From NCBI RefSeq assembly GCF_001644645.1, contig NZ_CP011390.1, positions 3,592,001 through 3,656,000 of the forward strand: 64,000 nucleotides of DNA, read 5' to 3'. The stretch's first letter is position 1. Each line of letters starts with the position of its first letter. Below are positions 1-9,250 of this stretch, piece after piece. Under the pieces are notes generated by a model, which did not search any database, was not told the DNA's origin, and saw only the letters and a list, made by a program, of their open reading frames with translations. This DNA comes from Flavisolibacter tropicus. Lineage in GTDB: Bacteria; Bacteroidota; Bacteroidia; Chitinophagales; Chitinophagaceae. Position numbers and translations under genes: made by a program.

Positions 1-356
1 GACTTTGATGCTACGGTTATAGTAACGGTACCCACTTCATTGAAAGGGATGTTGGTAATGGTAACATGCTGCGGCGAAGTTGTAGTAGTATAGTTCTGAG
101 AAAAAACCACTGCATTGTCTAAATCCTGGCGATAGACCACATTTACTGTCACGCCTTGAGGCGGCATCTTACTTAATACCAGCACTTTGAAATCGTAGGT
201 AGTACCTAGGGCGCGGGCAATGGCAGAGCCCGCATCCGGATCCAGTGCCACCACCAGGTTTTGCTCGCCCAGATCATCACCGCCCAAATCTCCATAACAG
301 CTGGACAGCCAAAAGGCTAACAGGCCAGCAAAAAGAGTTCTTATTAATAGTTTCAT
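1..356 (-). CDS. Lipoprotein of unknown function (3' end outside window)
   Basis: Partial gene that runs off the left edge; 118 codons are visible from the ATG at 354-356. The N-terminus is a lipoprotein signal: a short basic start (MKLLIR), a hydrophobic stretch and a lipobox LSSC, so Cys20 should carry the lipid anchor. What follows (GDLGGDDLGEQ, then V/T/Y-rich alternating stretches) looks like secreted beta-sandwich sequence, but no family is recognised. It lies 14 bp downstream of the stop of the large YVTN/Ig protein on the same strand, so the two are probably cotranscribed and may form a surface protein pair. That partnership is inference from spacing only. Confidence 0.7.
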   Translation of the reverse strand, partial: MKLLIRTLFAGLLAFWLSSCYGDLGGDDLGEQNLVVALDPDAGSAIARALGTTYDFKVLVLSKMPPQGVTVNVVYRQDLDNAVVFSQNYTTTTSPQHVTITNIPFNEVGTVTITVASK

Positions 357-370
357 TGTTGTCTACAGGA

Positions 371-3300
371 TTAGAGTTTAATAATAGATTGGGTAATTGT
401 CTGGTTTCGGGTAAGATCAGTGATCCTGACCTGGTATATACCGGCACTCAGACCTTGCACGTCAATGGTGTTTTGAGTACCTACCAACTTGCTATTATAC
501 ACGCGTTTGCCAAAGCTGTCAAAGAGTTGTAAAAAGAGTGGGTGGCTGCTCTGGTTTTTCACTACCAGTTGTTTCACCACAGGGTTGGGGTAGATAGTTA
601 CAACACCATTCCACACTTCTGGATTGTCAATACGGGTAGCTACGAAATTGTAAGGCGCTGAAATTGCTGAACAACTGCCAGACGTTGCTACCACACTATA
701 CACTCCCGAGGCCTGTACACGGTGGGTTTTACCGGTGGCACCCTGAATTAGTGTTGAGTTCAAGTACCATTGGTTACCGTTGGTGGCCGACGAGGTCAAA
801 ATGTTTCCAGTGGCCGTAATGGTAGGTACAGATGGTACAGGATTCACCGTAACAACTACAGGAGCCGACAACGCCGATACACAACCGTTTTCTTTGTATT
901 GTACTGCGTAAGAGCCGCTAGCGGTAGCTGTATACGTGCGGTTGGTTTCCCCAGAAATCGCCACGCCATCCTTAAACCACTGGTTATTTACAACGGCGGC
1001 GGAAGATTGCATTTGCAGGTTTCCACCTTCACAGAAAGTATTGGGGTCGTGGAAAGTAATAGTGGGTGCGGCTAAGCTGTTTATAGTTAGGGTAGCTGAT
1101 GCAGATGTTACACTTCCACAATCGCCAGCAATTACAACATCATACGTACCGGCGTCAGCTGCGCTAACGCTACTAATAGAATAGCTATCATTTGTAGCGC
1201 CTTGAATAGCTACTCCATTTTTGCGCCATTGGTAGCCCAGTACTGATCCATTAACTGCCACAGTGAATCCGGCACTTCCAGTACAAAGTGTCGCACTAGC
1301 AGGCTGACTTGTAATAACAATCGGATCTCTCAAGCTTAACGCCGCAACTGGCGAGGTCGCTGTTCCACAGGTGCCTGTCACTACCACATCATAATTACCG
1401 GCTTGAGCAGATGCAGTGTTAGAAATCGTATAACTAGTGCCGGTAGCATTCGTGATATTGTTGCCATCTTTACGCCACTGGTAAGACAGATTACTACCGG
1501 TAGCTGTAACAGTAAATGTAGTGGAAGCACCTGCACACACCGTTTGTGATGCGGGTGGGGCAGTAATTGCTGTAGCAGGGTTAACAGTAAGCACAGCAGC
1601 TGAAGAAGTAACAACGCCACAATCGCCTGTTACCACCACATCATAACCGCCAGCATTATCAGCACCGATAGCCGCTATTTCCAATTCACGATCAGTAGCA
1701 CCGTTTATATCTATGCCGTCTTTGCGCCATTGATAACTCAGGTTTGCACCCGTAGCTGCAACAGAAAAAGTAGTAGTAGCTCCTTCACATTTTACCTGGC
1801 CTACAGGCTGGGTGGTAATAGCTGTAGAAGGGTTGACGGTAATCGTAAAAGTCTTCGATGGGCCAGAAGCAACACCTATAAAGTTGCCAAATGCTGTAGG
1901 AAGCTCCCCTACAGCCATATTCATTATAAATGAATTATCGGCTGTATTAAAAACAGATATGGTATTAGATAAGGTGCTATGGACAGAAAAATTAGCAACA
2001 TATAGCTTGGAACCGTCTTGAGAAACCGAAATACCGTAAGGACTTTCCAAAAATTCATTAATGGTTGCCATGACTGTATTAGTAGATGCATTAATGACCG
2101 ATACACTATTATCGGATCGATTCGCTACATAAACTTTTGTACCATCAGGGGAAACAGCAACACCTGTAGGCTTATTTACTCCAAGTATGGTGGCAACCAC
2201 AGTATTACTTGCTGTACTGATAACTGATACGTTATCGGCATTTAAAACGTAGACTTTACTATTATCGGAAGAAACAGCGATACCCAAAGGATTAGATCCT
2301 GCCGGAAGTGTTATGTTACTTACATTATAATTGGTTGTATTAATAACAGATACCGTATTACTAGCATAATTTGATACATAAACCTTTGTACCATCAGGGG
2401 AAACAGCAATACCCGTTGAATTACTTCCAGTAGGTATGGTGGCAACCACAGTATTACTTGCTGTACTGATAACTGATACGTTATTAGAAACCTCATTTGA
2501 TACATATACTTTAGTGTCATCGGGAGAAACAGCAATACCAAAAGGTCTAACACCTACAGGTACCGTTGCCATAACGGTATTGTCATTTGTGTTAATAATT
2601 GAAACCTCGTCTTTGTCGACGTTAGCTATATAGACCCTAGAGCTAGACCTACTTGCAGCAACACCATCTGGAGGACCCTGTATTGGAACGGTAGCTACTA
2701 TATCAACAGCAACCGTATTGATAACTGATATCGTATTCCCAGAATTATTTGACACATACACTTTTGAGCCATCCGGGTTAGCAGCAATGCCTGTAGGCCT
2801 ATCGCCTACACGAATAGTAGCAGCTACCGTATTTGTAGCGGTATTAATAACAGTTACATTATCAGAACCTGTATTAGCTACATACACTTTAGAACCCCTT
2901 ACAGCAATGCCCCCGGGAGCATCACCTACTCCAACAGTAGCTTTAACGGTCCTAGTCGCCGCATCTATTACAGTAACATTGTCATTGTCATAGTTCGCTG
3001 TATAGATCCTGGTGCCATCTGAAGAAACAGCAATATCCATAGGTCGCGTTCCTGCAGGAAGTGGTATAGTAGCGGCAACAGTATTAGTAGCTGTATTAAT
3101 AACCGATACAGAGCTGGAGTTGTAATTGGCAACATATACTTTAGTGCCATCTGTAGATATAGCAAGGCTATAAGGAATAGCTCCTACAGGAATATTCATT
3201 ACACTATTATCGGCTGTATTAATGACAGATACCGTATGAGAAGCAGAGTTAGATACATAGACTTTTGAACCATCGGGAGAAACAACAACGTCATAGGGTT

Positions 3301-3934
3301 CATTTTGAACAGTTACATTAACTCCACTATTGTCAGCCGTATTGATGATCGATATATTATCTGAAACCAAGTTAACTACATACAGCTTAGTTCCATCGGG
3401 AGAAACAGCAATACCACGAGAGCTTGAGGCACCCGCAGGTAAGGGAATGGTAGTTCTGGCGTTAGTTGCCGTATTGATTACAGATACTACATTTGCCAAT
3501 TGGTTAGCTACATATAGTTTAGTGCCGTCCGAAGAAAAAGCCATACCGCTGGGAGAAGTTCCCCCTCCTGCATCAATAGTTGCCGCAATAGGGTTAATAT
3601 CCACACCCAGAACAGAAACACTGTTACTGGCAAAATTGGTTATATAAGCATATTCATTTGCCGGCGCTACTGTGATGGTACTGGTTATAGGTGCTGTACT
3701 ATTGTTGACAGCTGTAAAGGCAGGTAAGTTCCCACTTCCATTAGCCGCCAGGCCAATAGCCGGATTACTATTGCTCCATATATAGCGAGCACCTGGGGTG
3801 CCGGTAAAAATGGTGGAGGTAACACTAGCTCCGTTGCACACTACCTTATTAGCGGGCTGGTCTACGGTAGGACCTTGTGCGTAGACGCTAGTTAGGGTTA
3901 ACAAAACAATTAAAAAGAATAAAATTCTCTTCAT
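371..3934 (-). CDS. Secreted YVTN beta-propeller / Ig-like protein with T9SS sorting domain
   Basis: 1187 residues. A signal peptide (residues 1-19, ending VYAQ) is followed by a short Ig/PKD-like segment, then about 14 YVTN propeller repeats of roughly 42 residues (residues ~95-680; each has a version of 'PDGTKVYVSN...VSVINT.TNTV.ATI'). Next come three closely similar Ig-like domains with 'YQWRKDG' and 'AG.YDVVVTG.CG' motifs (about 700-950), two further Ig-like domains with 'NQW' motifs, and a C-terminal Por-type sorting domain (about 1105-1187, 'VTIYPNPV...GIYQVRI...IIKL'). Such tails direct cargo across the outer membrane through type IX secretion and are cleaved there. Fourteen repeats would make two seven-bladed propellers. 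The role is probably surface adhesion or binding; no catalytic motif is visible. It is upstream of the lipoprotein gene at 1-356. Confidence 0.9.
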   Translation of the reverse strand: MKRILFFLIVLLTLTSVYAQGPTVDQPANKVVCNGASVTSTIFTGTPGARYIWSNSNPAIGLAANGSGNLPAFTAVNNSTAPITSTITVAPANEYAYITNFASNSVSVLGVDINPIAATIDAGGGTSPSGMAFSSDGTKLYVANQLANVVSVINTATNARTTIPLPAGASSSRGIAVSPDGTKLYVVNLVSDNISIINTADNSGVNVTVQNEPYDVVVSPDGSKVYVSNSASHTVSVINTADNSVMNIPVGAIPYSLAISTDGTKVYVANYNSSSVSVINTATNTVAATIPLPAGTRPMDIAVSSDGTRIYTANYDNDNVTVIDAATRTVKATVGVGDAPGGIAVRGSKVYVANTGSDNVTVINTATNTVAATIRVGDRPTGIAANPDGSKVYVSNNSGNTISVINTVAVDIVATVPIQGPPDGVAASRSSSRVYIANVDKDEVSIINTNDNTVMATVPVGVRPFGIAVSPDDTKVYVSNEVSNNVSVISTASNTVVATIPTGSNSTGIAVSPDGTKVYVSNYASNTVSVINTTNYNVSNITLPAGSNPLGIAVSSDNSKVYVLNADNVSVISTASNTVVATILGVNKPTGVAVSPDGTKVYVANRSDNSVSVINASTNTVMATINEFLESPYGISVSQDGSKLYVANFSVHSTLSNTISVFNTADNSFIMNMAVGELPTAFGNFIGVASGPSKTFTITVNPSTAITTQPVGQVKCEGATTTFSVAATGANLSYQWRKDGIDINGATDRELEIAAIGADNAGGYDVVVTGDCGVVTSSAAVLTVNPATAITAPPASQTVCAGASTTFTVTATGSNLSYQWRKDGNNITNATGTSYTISNTASAQAGNYDVVVTGTCGTATSPVAALSLRDPIVITSQPASATLCTGSAGFTVAVNGSVLGYQWRKNGVAIQGATNDSYSISSVSAADAGTYDVVIAGDCGSVTSASATLTINSLAAPTITFHDPNTFCEGGNLQMQSSAAVVNNQWFKDGVAISGETNRTYTATASGSYAVQYKENGCVSALSAPVVVTVNPVPSVPTITATGNILTSSATNGNQWYLNSTLIQGATGKTHRVQASGVYSVVATSGSCSAISAPYNFVATRIDNPEVWNGVVTIYPNPVVKQLVVKNQSSHPLFLQLFDSFGKRVYNSKLVGTQNTIDVQGLSAGIYQVRITDLTRNQTITQSIIKL

Positions 3935-4825
3935 GAATTAGCTGTATTTAATAAAATAAAAAGTAAAAATAGGCTCAACAGCAGCGGCTATCCTTACCTA
4001 TAAATTAGATTACGTAGTACTACTAGGAGAGCTGCGAGGTGTGAGTTATGAGCTGCGAGATGAGTCGACAGTCGACAGAAAGAAAGTCAATAGTCAATAA
4101 GTCATAGATTATTGAATGAGTAAGGAGTCAGTAATGAAGGATAGTAGGACAATTATAGGAAGAGGGTAGAAGTTACAGCGAAGAATATCCTCTGTAAGTG
4201 ACCACAGATTAGCAGGATTGATAATAGATGCAGGAAATGCTAGTGCAGAAGGTTCCTGTGCGTGGGTGCTCCCCTTTAGGGGCCGGGGGAGTGCGTTAGC
4301 CTACTCACCACTGACCACTCACCATTCACGAGCCTGGCTTCTGCCGCGCCGCACTACCTATCTTCCTGGTCTCTTGTACCTCTCCTGTACCTAGTCTGTA
4401 CCTCTCCTGTACCTCTTCTGTAGGTAAGTCCGTACCAACTGCACAGATAAAGCCCTCTACCTGCCTTCGACATTCACTACTCCTCCTACCATCCTCCTAT
4501 ACTGCCCCAACCAGCATCCATAAATCATGTAGAAAAAACGTAATGTAATTACCTAAGAATCAATCCAAAGTGAAGAATCATAAAGCTACACAATAAACTC
4601 CTGAAGGGGAAAGCAGATGCTGAAACGAATTACGCCTGACAGCGAGCGACATGAAGAATAGAAGTCTGGTTGAGAACGGAAGGTTGTAACCAGAAGCCTG
4701 CCACCTAAAATCTTGAAATTAGAAATCTTCAAATTTTAAAATCCTTTCTCAAAACCATCCACTCATCCATTCCATTTTGCTACCGCTCAGTTTATTGGTA
4801 AGTTTAATGCCTCAAATCAGCATGC
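3935..4825. repeat. Gene-free 0.9-kb interval filled with dispersed repeats
   Basis: No credible gene is seen between the divergent starts at 3934 and 4826. From about 4026 to 4590 the interval is a mosaic of repeat words found elsewhere in the window. They are: a GAGCTGCGAG word, GTCAATAAGTCAT words, a CTCCCCTTTAGGGGCCGGGGG palindrome (4269-4289), a complement of the GAATGGTGAGTAG word (4302-4330), tandem 12-mers related to TCTCCTGTACCT (4371-4420), a 62-bp block (4407-4468) that is identical at 53704-53765, and a 30-bp block (4515-4544) identical at 53812-53841. The promoter of the gene at 4826 must lie in the last ~230 bp, but no clear TAnnTTTG box is visible. Confidence 0.85.
4026..4590. 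repeat. Composite dispersed repeat, copy 1
   Basis: This segment shares the same order of modules with 53437-53900. Shared modules include GAGCTGCGAG, AATAAGTCAT, a TGTGCGTGG.TGCTCCCC lead-in to the CCCCTTTAGGGG palindrome, the tandem CTCTTGTACC words, an identical 62-bp core and an identical 30-bp tail. Spacing between the modules is the same in both copies (36 bp from first tandem word to core, 47 bp from core end to tail), so this is one element and not chance similarity. Copy 1 has about 80 extra bp between the palindrome and the tandem words. Confidence 0.8.
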
Positions 4826-7800
4826 ATGAGAAAACTTGTTATTGCACTGGCTGTGGCCTCCGTATCTGTGGGAGCTGCAGCTCAAAAAGTCTCCCTGGAC
4901 CAGTTTAAGAACTGGAAACCCCGAAACATAGGACCAGCCGGTATGAGTGGCCGTGTTACCGCTATTGACGTTGTAGTCAACAACCCAGACACCTGGTATG
5001 TTGGCGGTGCCTCAGCCGGTGTATGGAAAACCACTAACGCAGGTGCCAGCTGGCAGCCCGTATTTGATGATCAGCCCACACTAAACATTGGCTCTATTGC
5101 CATTCAGCAAAACAATCCCAATATTGTTTGGGTAGGTACCGGTGAGGGCAACCCGCGCAACTCGCTTAACATTGGCGAAGGCATCTATAAGAGCATGGAT
5201 GGCGGTAAAACCTGGCGCCGCATGGGCCTGGAAAAAACCCGCAACATTCACCGTATTATCATTGATCCCATCAATCCTAACACAGTATATGCCGGTGTGA
5301 TTGGCAACCCCTATGCAGAGCATCCCGAGCGCGGTGTATACAAAACCACCGATGGTGGCGAATCCTGGACCCGAGTATTGTACACTAACGATTCCAGTGG
5401 TGTAGGTGATATGGCCATGGACCCTTCTAACCCCAACAAGCTGATTGTAAACATGTGGCAGCACCGCCGCACGCCTTACAGCTTTAAAAGCGGCGGCCCT
5501 GGCAGTGGCTTATACATTACTATGGATGGTGGCCGCAACTGGAAAAAGCTGGGTAAAGCAGATGGCTTGCCAGCTGGCGACTATGGTCGTATTGGTATTT
5601 CCTTTGCCCGCAGCATGCCTAGCCGCGTGTATGCGATGGTTGAGGCTACTAAGAACGGCTTTTACAAAAGTGATGATGGCGGCTCTACATGGGAGCTGGT
5701 AACAGCCGATCCAAAGATCGTTACTAACCGTCCATTCTACTTCCAGGATATTGCTGTTGATACGAAAAATGAAAATCGCATTTATAGCATTCACGATGTG
5801 GTAGAAGTAAGTGAAGATGGCGGTAAAACCTTCAACACTATGCTACCCTATTTTGGTATACACCCTGACCACCACGCCTGGTTTATACACCCCGATAATC
5901 CTAACTTCATTTTAGATGGTAATGATGGAGGTATGGGTATTTCCAGAGACCGCGGTAAGAACTGGGTGTTTGATGAAAAGCTACCCTTTGGCCAGTTTTA
6001 TCATATCAACGTTGATAACGAAATCCCATACAATGTAATGGGCGGTATGCAAGACAATGGTAGCTGGCATGGACCAGCCTATACCTGGACCAACGGCGGT
6101 ATTCGCAACTACTACTGGAACAATGTAGGCGGTGGTGATGGCTTCGATGTAATGCCTGATGCTGAAGATGCTTCTTGGGTATACAGCATGAGCCAGCAAG
6201 GTAATGTAGGCCGCATCAATTACAAAACTGGCGAGCGTTGGTTTATCAAACCACCCGTAACGGATACTGCTAATAAGTTCCGTTTCAACTGGAACTCTGC
6301 TATTGCACAAGATCCGTTTGAGAAGAGCACTATTTACTATGGCAGTGATGTGGTTCACAAAAGCACTAACAAAGGCGCTAGCTGGGAGACCATTTCTCCA
6401 GACCTGACGACCAATAATCCGGAGCAGCAAAAGCAGGATGACAACGGTGGGTTAACACTAGATGTAACCGGTGCAGAAAACTACAACACCATCCTGGCTA
6501 TTGAGCCTTCTTATAAAGAGAAAGGTGTGATCTGGGTTGGTACAGATGATGGTAATGTACAACTAACAAGAGATGGTGGTAAAACCTGGACCAACTTCCG
6601 TGGTAAGATACCTGGCTTACCTGTAGGTGCCTGGATCCCGCAGGTGAGAGCGTCCCGCTATAATGCAGGCGAAGCCTTTGTAGTAGCTAACGATTACCGC
6701 CGTGGCGATTTCAATGCCTATGTATTCCGCACTACAGATTATGGTAAAACCTGGACCCGCCTTGTCGACAATAATAAAGTAAGAGGTTATGCCCTTACCA
6801 TTTTACAAGACCCTACAGAGCCCAACCTGATCTTCCTGGGTACAGAGCATGGCCTGTGGATCAGCTTTGACAACGGTGCTACTTTCCAGCAATGGAAAAA
6901 TGGCTATCCTTCTGTATCTACTTACGACCTGGCTATTCAAGAGCGTGAGGCTGACTTAGTGATTGCTACGTTTGGTCGCAGTTTATGGGTATTGGATGAC
7001 ATTCGTCCCCTACGAAAAATAGCTGCCACTAAAGGCCAAACATTCACTAATAAAATAACTGCGTTTAATGCACCAGAATCTTACCAGGTGAATTACAAAG
7101 CCGCTACAGGTTATGAGTGGAGCACCTGGGGCCTATATGATGCAGAGAATCGCCGTCGTGGCGCTGCTGTATCTTATTATGTAGCCCCCACAAAAGACAC
7201 ATCTGCCAAAGCCAAAATGGATAGTGTGCAGGTGCGCATTTTTAACGATAAGAATGAAGTGGTACGCAACCTGAAGTGGAAGGCAGATACCGGTTTTAAT
7301 CGTCAGTGGTGGGGATTAGAAGAAAAAGGTGTACGCAATCCTGGCGCACCCAAGCCGCGCCCTGGAGCCGCCGAACCTGGTGGCCTACAGGTAATGCCTG
7401 GTAATTATAAAGTAGTACTGACCTTGGGTAAAGACATGGATTCTACTTCCATTACTGTAAAAGACGATCCGCGCATTCCTAAATCTACAGAATCCCGCAT
7501 TGCACAACGCAGCATGATCGAGCGCCTGCGCAATACAACGGCTAAGCTTACGGAAGCAACCGATCGCTTAAGCGAGTATGAAGATGTGCTAAGTAAAATG
7601 CAGGCACAGTTACGCGGCTTAGAGGGGAAGGAAACGGACTCTTTGCGCAAGCGCACTACTGCTATGCAGGACTCTATAAAAGCCATTCGCGAATTCATTA
7701 GTGGCAAAACCTCTGACCGCCAAGGGTTGACCCGCTCTTCCGATTTCACAGTTATGAGCAGCATTCAAACGGCTCAAAGCTATATTATGTCTAAGAGTGT

Positions 7801-7972
7801 GGCGCCTAGTGCACAAGAGGAAGCCTTACTGAAGAATGCAGAAGGCATGATCGGTACTGCTGTAAAACGCGTTAACGACTTCCAGAATTCATTATGGAAG
7901 GCCTACCGCCAACTGGCGGAAGCCACCAAGGTACCCTTATTTAAAGAGTATCAGCCTATACAGATACAGTAA
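4826..7972 (+). CDS. Secreted BNR/Asp-box beta-propeller (VPS10/sialidase-like fold) protein
   Basis: 1048 residues with a clear signal peptide (MRKLVIALAVASVSVGAAAQ). Residues ~20-730 contain many Asp-box/BNR signatures (S.DGG.TW, e.g. 'SMDGGKTWRRM', 'TTDGGESWTRV', 'TRDGGKTWTNF', 'TTDYGKTWTRL'), which build the bladed propeller seen in sialidases, xyloglucanases and VPS10 receptors. The C-terminal ~300 residues include a beta-rich linker ('VQVRIFNDKNEVVRNL') and a helical, coiled-coil-like part (about 905-1040). Proteins of this architecture are common secreted proteins in Bacteroidota and are usually annotated as glycosyl hydrolase or VPS10-like; the substrate is unknown. No T9SS tail and no lipobox are present, so it is probably periplasmic. 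Confidence 0.85.
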   Translation: MRKLVIALAVASVSVGAAAQKVSLDQFKNWKPRNIGPAGMSGRVTAIDVVVNNPDTWYVGGASAGVWKTTNAGASWQPVFDDQPTLNIGSIAIQQNNPNIVWVGTGEGNPRNSLNIGEGIYKSMDGGKTWRRMGLEKTRNIHRIIIDPINPNTVYAGVIGNPYAEHPERGVYKTTDGGESWTRVLYTNDSSGVGDMAMDPSNPNKLIVNMWQHRRTPYSFKSGGPGSGLYITMDGGRNWKKLGKADGLPAGDYGRIGISFARSMPSRVYAMVEATKNGFYKSDDGGSTWELVTADPKIVTNRPFYFQDIAVDTKNENRIYSIHDVVEVSEDGGKTFNTMLPYFGIHPDHHAWFIHPDNPNFILDGNDGGMGISRDRGKNWVFDEKLPFGQFYHINVDNEIPYNVMGGMQDNGSWHGPAYTWTNGGIRNYYWNNVGGGDGFDVMPDAEDASWVYSMSQQGNVGRINYKTGERWFIKPPVTDTANKFRFNWNSAIAQDPFEKSTIYYGSDVVHKSTNKGASWETISPDLTTNNPEQQKQDDNGGLTLDVTGAENYNTILAIEPSYKEKGVIWVGTDDGNVQLTRDGGKTWTNFRGKIPGLPVGAWIPQVRASRYNAGEAFVVANDYRRGDFNAYVFRTTDYGKTWTRLVDNNKVRGYALTILQDPTEPNLIFLGTEHGLWISFDNGATFQQWKNGYPSVSTYDLAIQEREADLVIATFGRSLWVLDDIRPLRKIAATKGQTFTNKITAFNAPESYQVNYKAATGYEWSTWGLYDAENRRRGAAVSYYVAPTKDTSAKAKMDSVQVRIFNDKNEVVRNLKWKADTGFNRQWWGLEEKGVRNPGAPKPRPGAAEPGGLQVMPGNYKVVLTLGKDMDSTSITVKDDPRIPKSTESRIAQRSMIERLRNTTAKLTEATDRLSEYEDVLSKMQAQLRGLEGKETDSLRKRTTAMQDSIKAIREFISGKTSDRQGLTRSSDFTVMSSIQTAQSYIMSKSVAPSAQEEALLKNAEGMIGTAVKRVNDFQNSLWKAYRQLAEATKVPLFKEYQPIQIQ

Positions 7973-7990
7973 GTCTATCTATTTGTTGTA

Positions 7991-8023
7991 ACAAAAAGCC
8001 CCGCATATGCGGGGCTTTTTGTT
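7991..8023. terminator. Bidirectional intrinsic terminator
   Basis: Perfect hairpin AAAAAGCCCCGCATATGCGGGGCTTTTT between the convergent genes ending at 7972 and 8022. The A-run and T-run let it work on both strands. Confidence 0.9.
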
Positions 8024-8285
8024 AATGCTTTTTCTTGATCGCTTTTGGATGCTCCGGAACCGGAGGAGCTGGTGGAACAGATACGCTCCTCTTTTGTGGT
8101 GGAAGTTGGGGTTTTGTTTTTTCTGCTGATGGCAAAGCTACTGGTGGAGGTGGCGGCGGTACTTCTTCTAGTGTAACAGCTACAGGTGCTGGAGGCGGAG
8201 GCGGTGCTTTTTCTTTCTTTGTTTGCGCATTGCCGATTACCGTTATCAAGCTTATAAAGGCCACTGTTAAGAACAATCTTTTCAT
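8022..8285 (-). CDS. Small secreted proline-rich protein
   Basis: 87 residues. A signal peptide (MKRLFLTVAFISLITVIGNAQ) is followed by a low-complexity mature part with poly-Pro runs (KAPPPPPAPV, EVPPPPPPVA, KPQLPPQKR) and a basic C-terminus (KAIKKKH). Its stop codon touches the bidirectional terminator. No domain is recognised; such short Pro-rich exported proteins may sit in the periplasm or span it as a flexible linker. Convincing signal peptide and isolated position support a real gene; function unknown. Confidence 0.65.
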   Translation of the reverse strand: MKRLFLTVAFISLITVIGNAQTKKEKAPPPPPAPVAVTLEEVPPPPPPVALPSAEKTKPQLPPQKRSVSVPPAPPVPEHPKAIKKKH

Positions 8286-8339
8286 ATAGTTGGTTTCTTA
8301 CTAGGATGCAGCCCCTTGACAATTCCATAACCGCTTAAC

Positions 8340-8999
8340 CTATTTATGCTTCGTTACCCCCACCTGCCGGCAATACTCCAGTACCGGGCATGTAGAACAT
8401 AGTGGAACCATTTTGCAGATGTGTTTGCCAAAAGGCATCAGCAGCCGATTAATGTCTATCCATCTTTTTTGCGGCACACTTTCTTCAAGCGCCTTCATGG
8501 TTTTCTCCGGCGTAGAGGTTTCTACAAAACCCCAGCGATTAACAACGCGATGCACATGCACATCTACACTAATAGCGGCCTTGCCAGTAGCCACACCCAG
8601 CGACAGGTTGGCGCATTTAGGCCCTACGCCTTTTAATGCAGTGAGTTTTTCATAATCAGCCGGCAATTCACCACTATATTCTTCTACTGCTGCCTTGGCT
8701 ATACCCAGCAGGGTATAAGCCTTTTGTCCCGGATACTGCGAACCGTTAAGCAGCTCCTCCAGTTCCTTGGGCGACAGCTTAAGCAATCTCTGCGGCGTAC
8801 GTGCCTTTTCAAAAAGCTTTAGCGACAAAGGAATAGTGGTTTCATCCAGTGTTCTAATTGAAATAATACAAGAGATCAATTGTTCAAACAAGGTGGTATA
8901 GCCGCGCTCATACAATTCAAACATGGCGGCCTTTGGATAAGGCTTCACCGCTTTCTCTATCCGCCGCAGCATCTCCTTCAGATCAAAGGCCTTTTTCAT
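8340..8999 (-). CDS. nth: Endonuclease III-family DNA glycosylase/AP lyase
   Basis: 219 residues from the ATG at 8997-8999 (an upstream in-frame extension would run into repeat DNA and is unlikely). It belongs to the HhH-GPD base-excision-repair family, which removes oxidised pyrimidines and cuts the abasic site. Visible motifs: helix-hairpin-helix 'LKGVGPKCANLSLG' with the catalytic Lys in GPKCAN, the catalytic Asp in 'ISVDVHVHRVVNRWG', and a C-terminal iron-sulphur cluster motif C-X5-C-X2-C-X5-C ('CKMVPLCSTCPVLEYC'; the usual first spacing is X6). The N-terminal half diverges from E. coli Nth, so it could be a Nth-like paralogue. Single gene, no operon partner. Confidence 0.88.
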   Translation of the reverse strand: MKKAFDLKEMLRRIEKAVKPYPKAAMFELYERGYTTLFEQLISCIISIRTLDETTIPLSLKLFEKARTPQRLLKLSPKELEELLNGSQYPGQKAYTLLGIAKAAVEEYSGELPADYEKLTALKGVGPKCANLSLGVATGKAAISVDVHVHRVVNRWGFVETSTPEKTMKALEESVPQKRWIDINRLLMPFGKHICKMVPLCSTCPVLEYCRQVGVTKHK

Positions 9000-9250
9000 T
9001 AGTAACAGAAATACAAACGATGTACCCAAGAGTGGCCCCACCCGGCCTCCCCGAAAGGGAGGAAACCCGTGGCACAAGGCCCGCTTAACAACGATACTTT
9101 AAGTAGATCAATAAAACAGAAAAACACTCCACCAAAGGAGTGCTTTTCTTTATAGTCTTTTCTTCTTTTCTTATTGCTCATTGAATATTGAACGTTGAGC
9201 ATTGAACATTTCCGCTACTTCTTCTTTCATCATTCCTTGTTCCTTGTTCA
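9000..9250. repeat. Repeat-rich intergenic segment
   Basis: Holds a C-rich palindromic word (CCTCCCCGAAAGGGAGG, 9047-9063), a terminator hairpin (9121-9149) and quasi-periodic words of the type TTGAATATTGAACGTTGAGC (9180-9210) and CATTCCTTGTTCCTTGTTCA (9231-9250). The last two families recur at 23165-23210 and 29620-29740. Confidence 0.7.
9121..9149 (-). terminator. Intrinsic terminator
   Basis: Hairpin CACTCC-ACCAAA-GGAGTG with flanking A/T runs; on the minus strand it ends in a run of five T. It would serve the gene ending at 9251. Confidence 0.65.

Noticed and set aside
4371..4420. Tandem TCTCCTGTACC words considered as a CRISPR array
   Set aside because: The repeat unit is about 12 bp, has no unique spacers, is degenerate, and no cas genes are in the window.
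8022..8328. Alternative overlapping frames on both strands across the Pro-rich gene
   Set aside because: They are mirror images of Pro codons (Gly-rich or Ser/Thr-rich on the other frames) without a signal peptide or independent start support.
9000..9077. N-terminal extension of the endonuclease III gene
   Set aside because: The added residues would be encoded by a C-rich dispersed repeat, while the ATG at 8997-8999 gives the normal family start.
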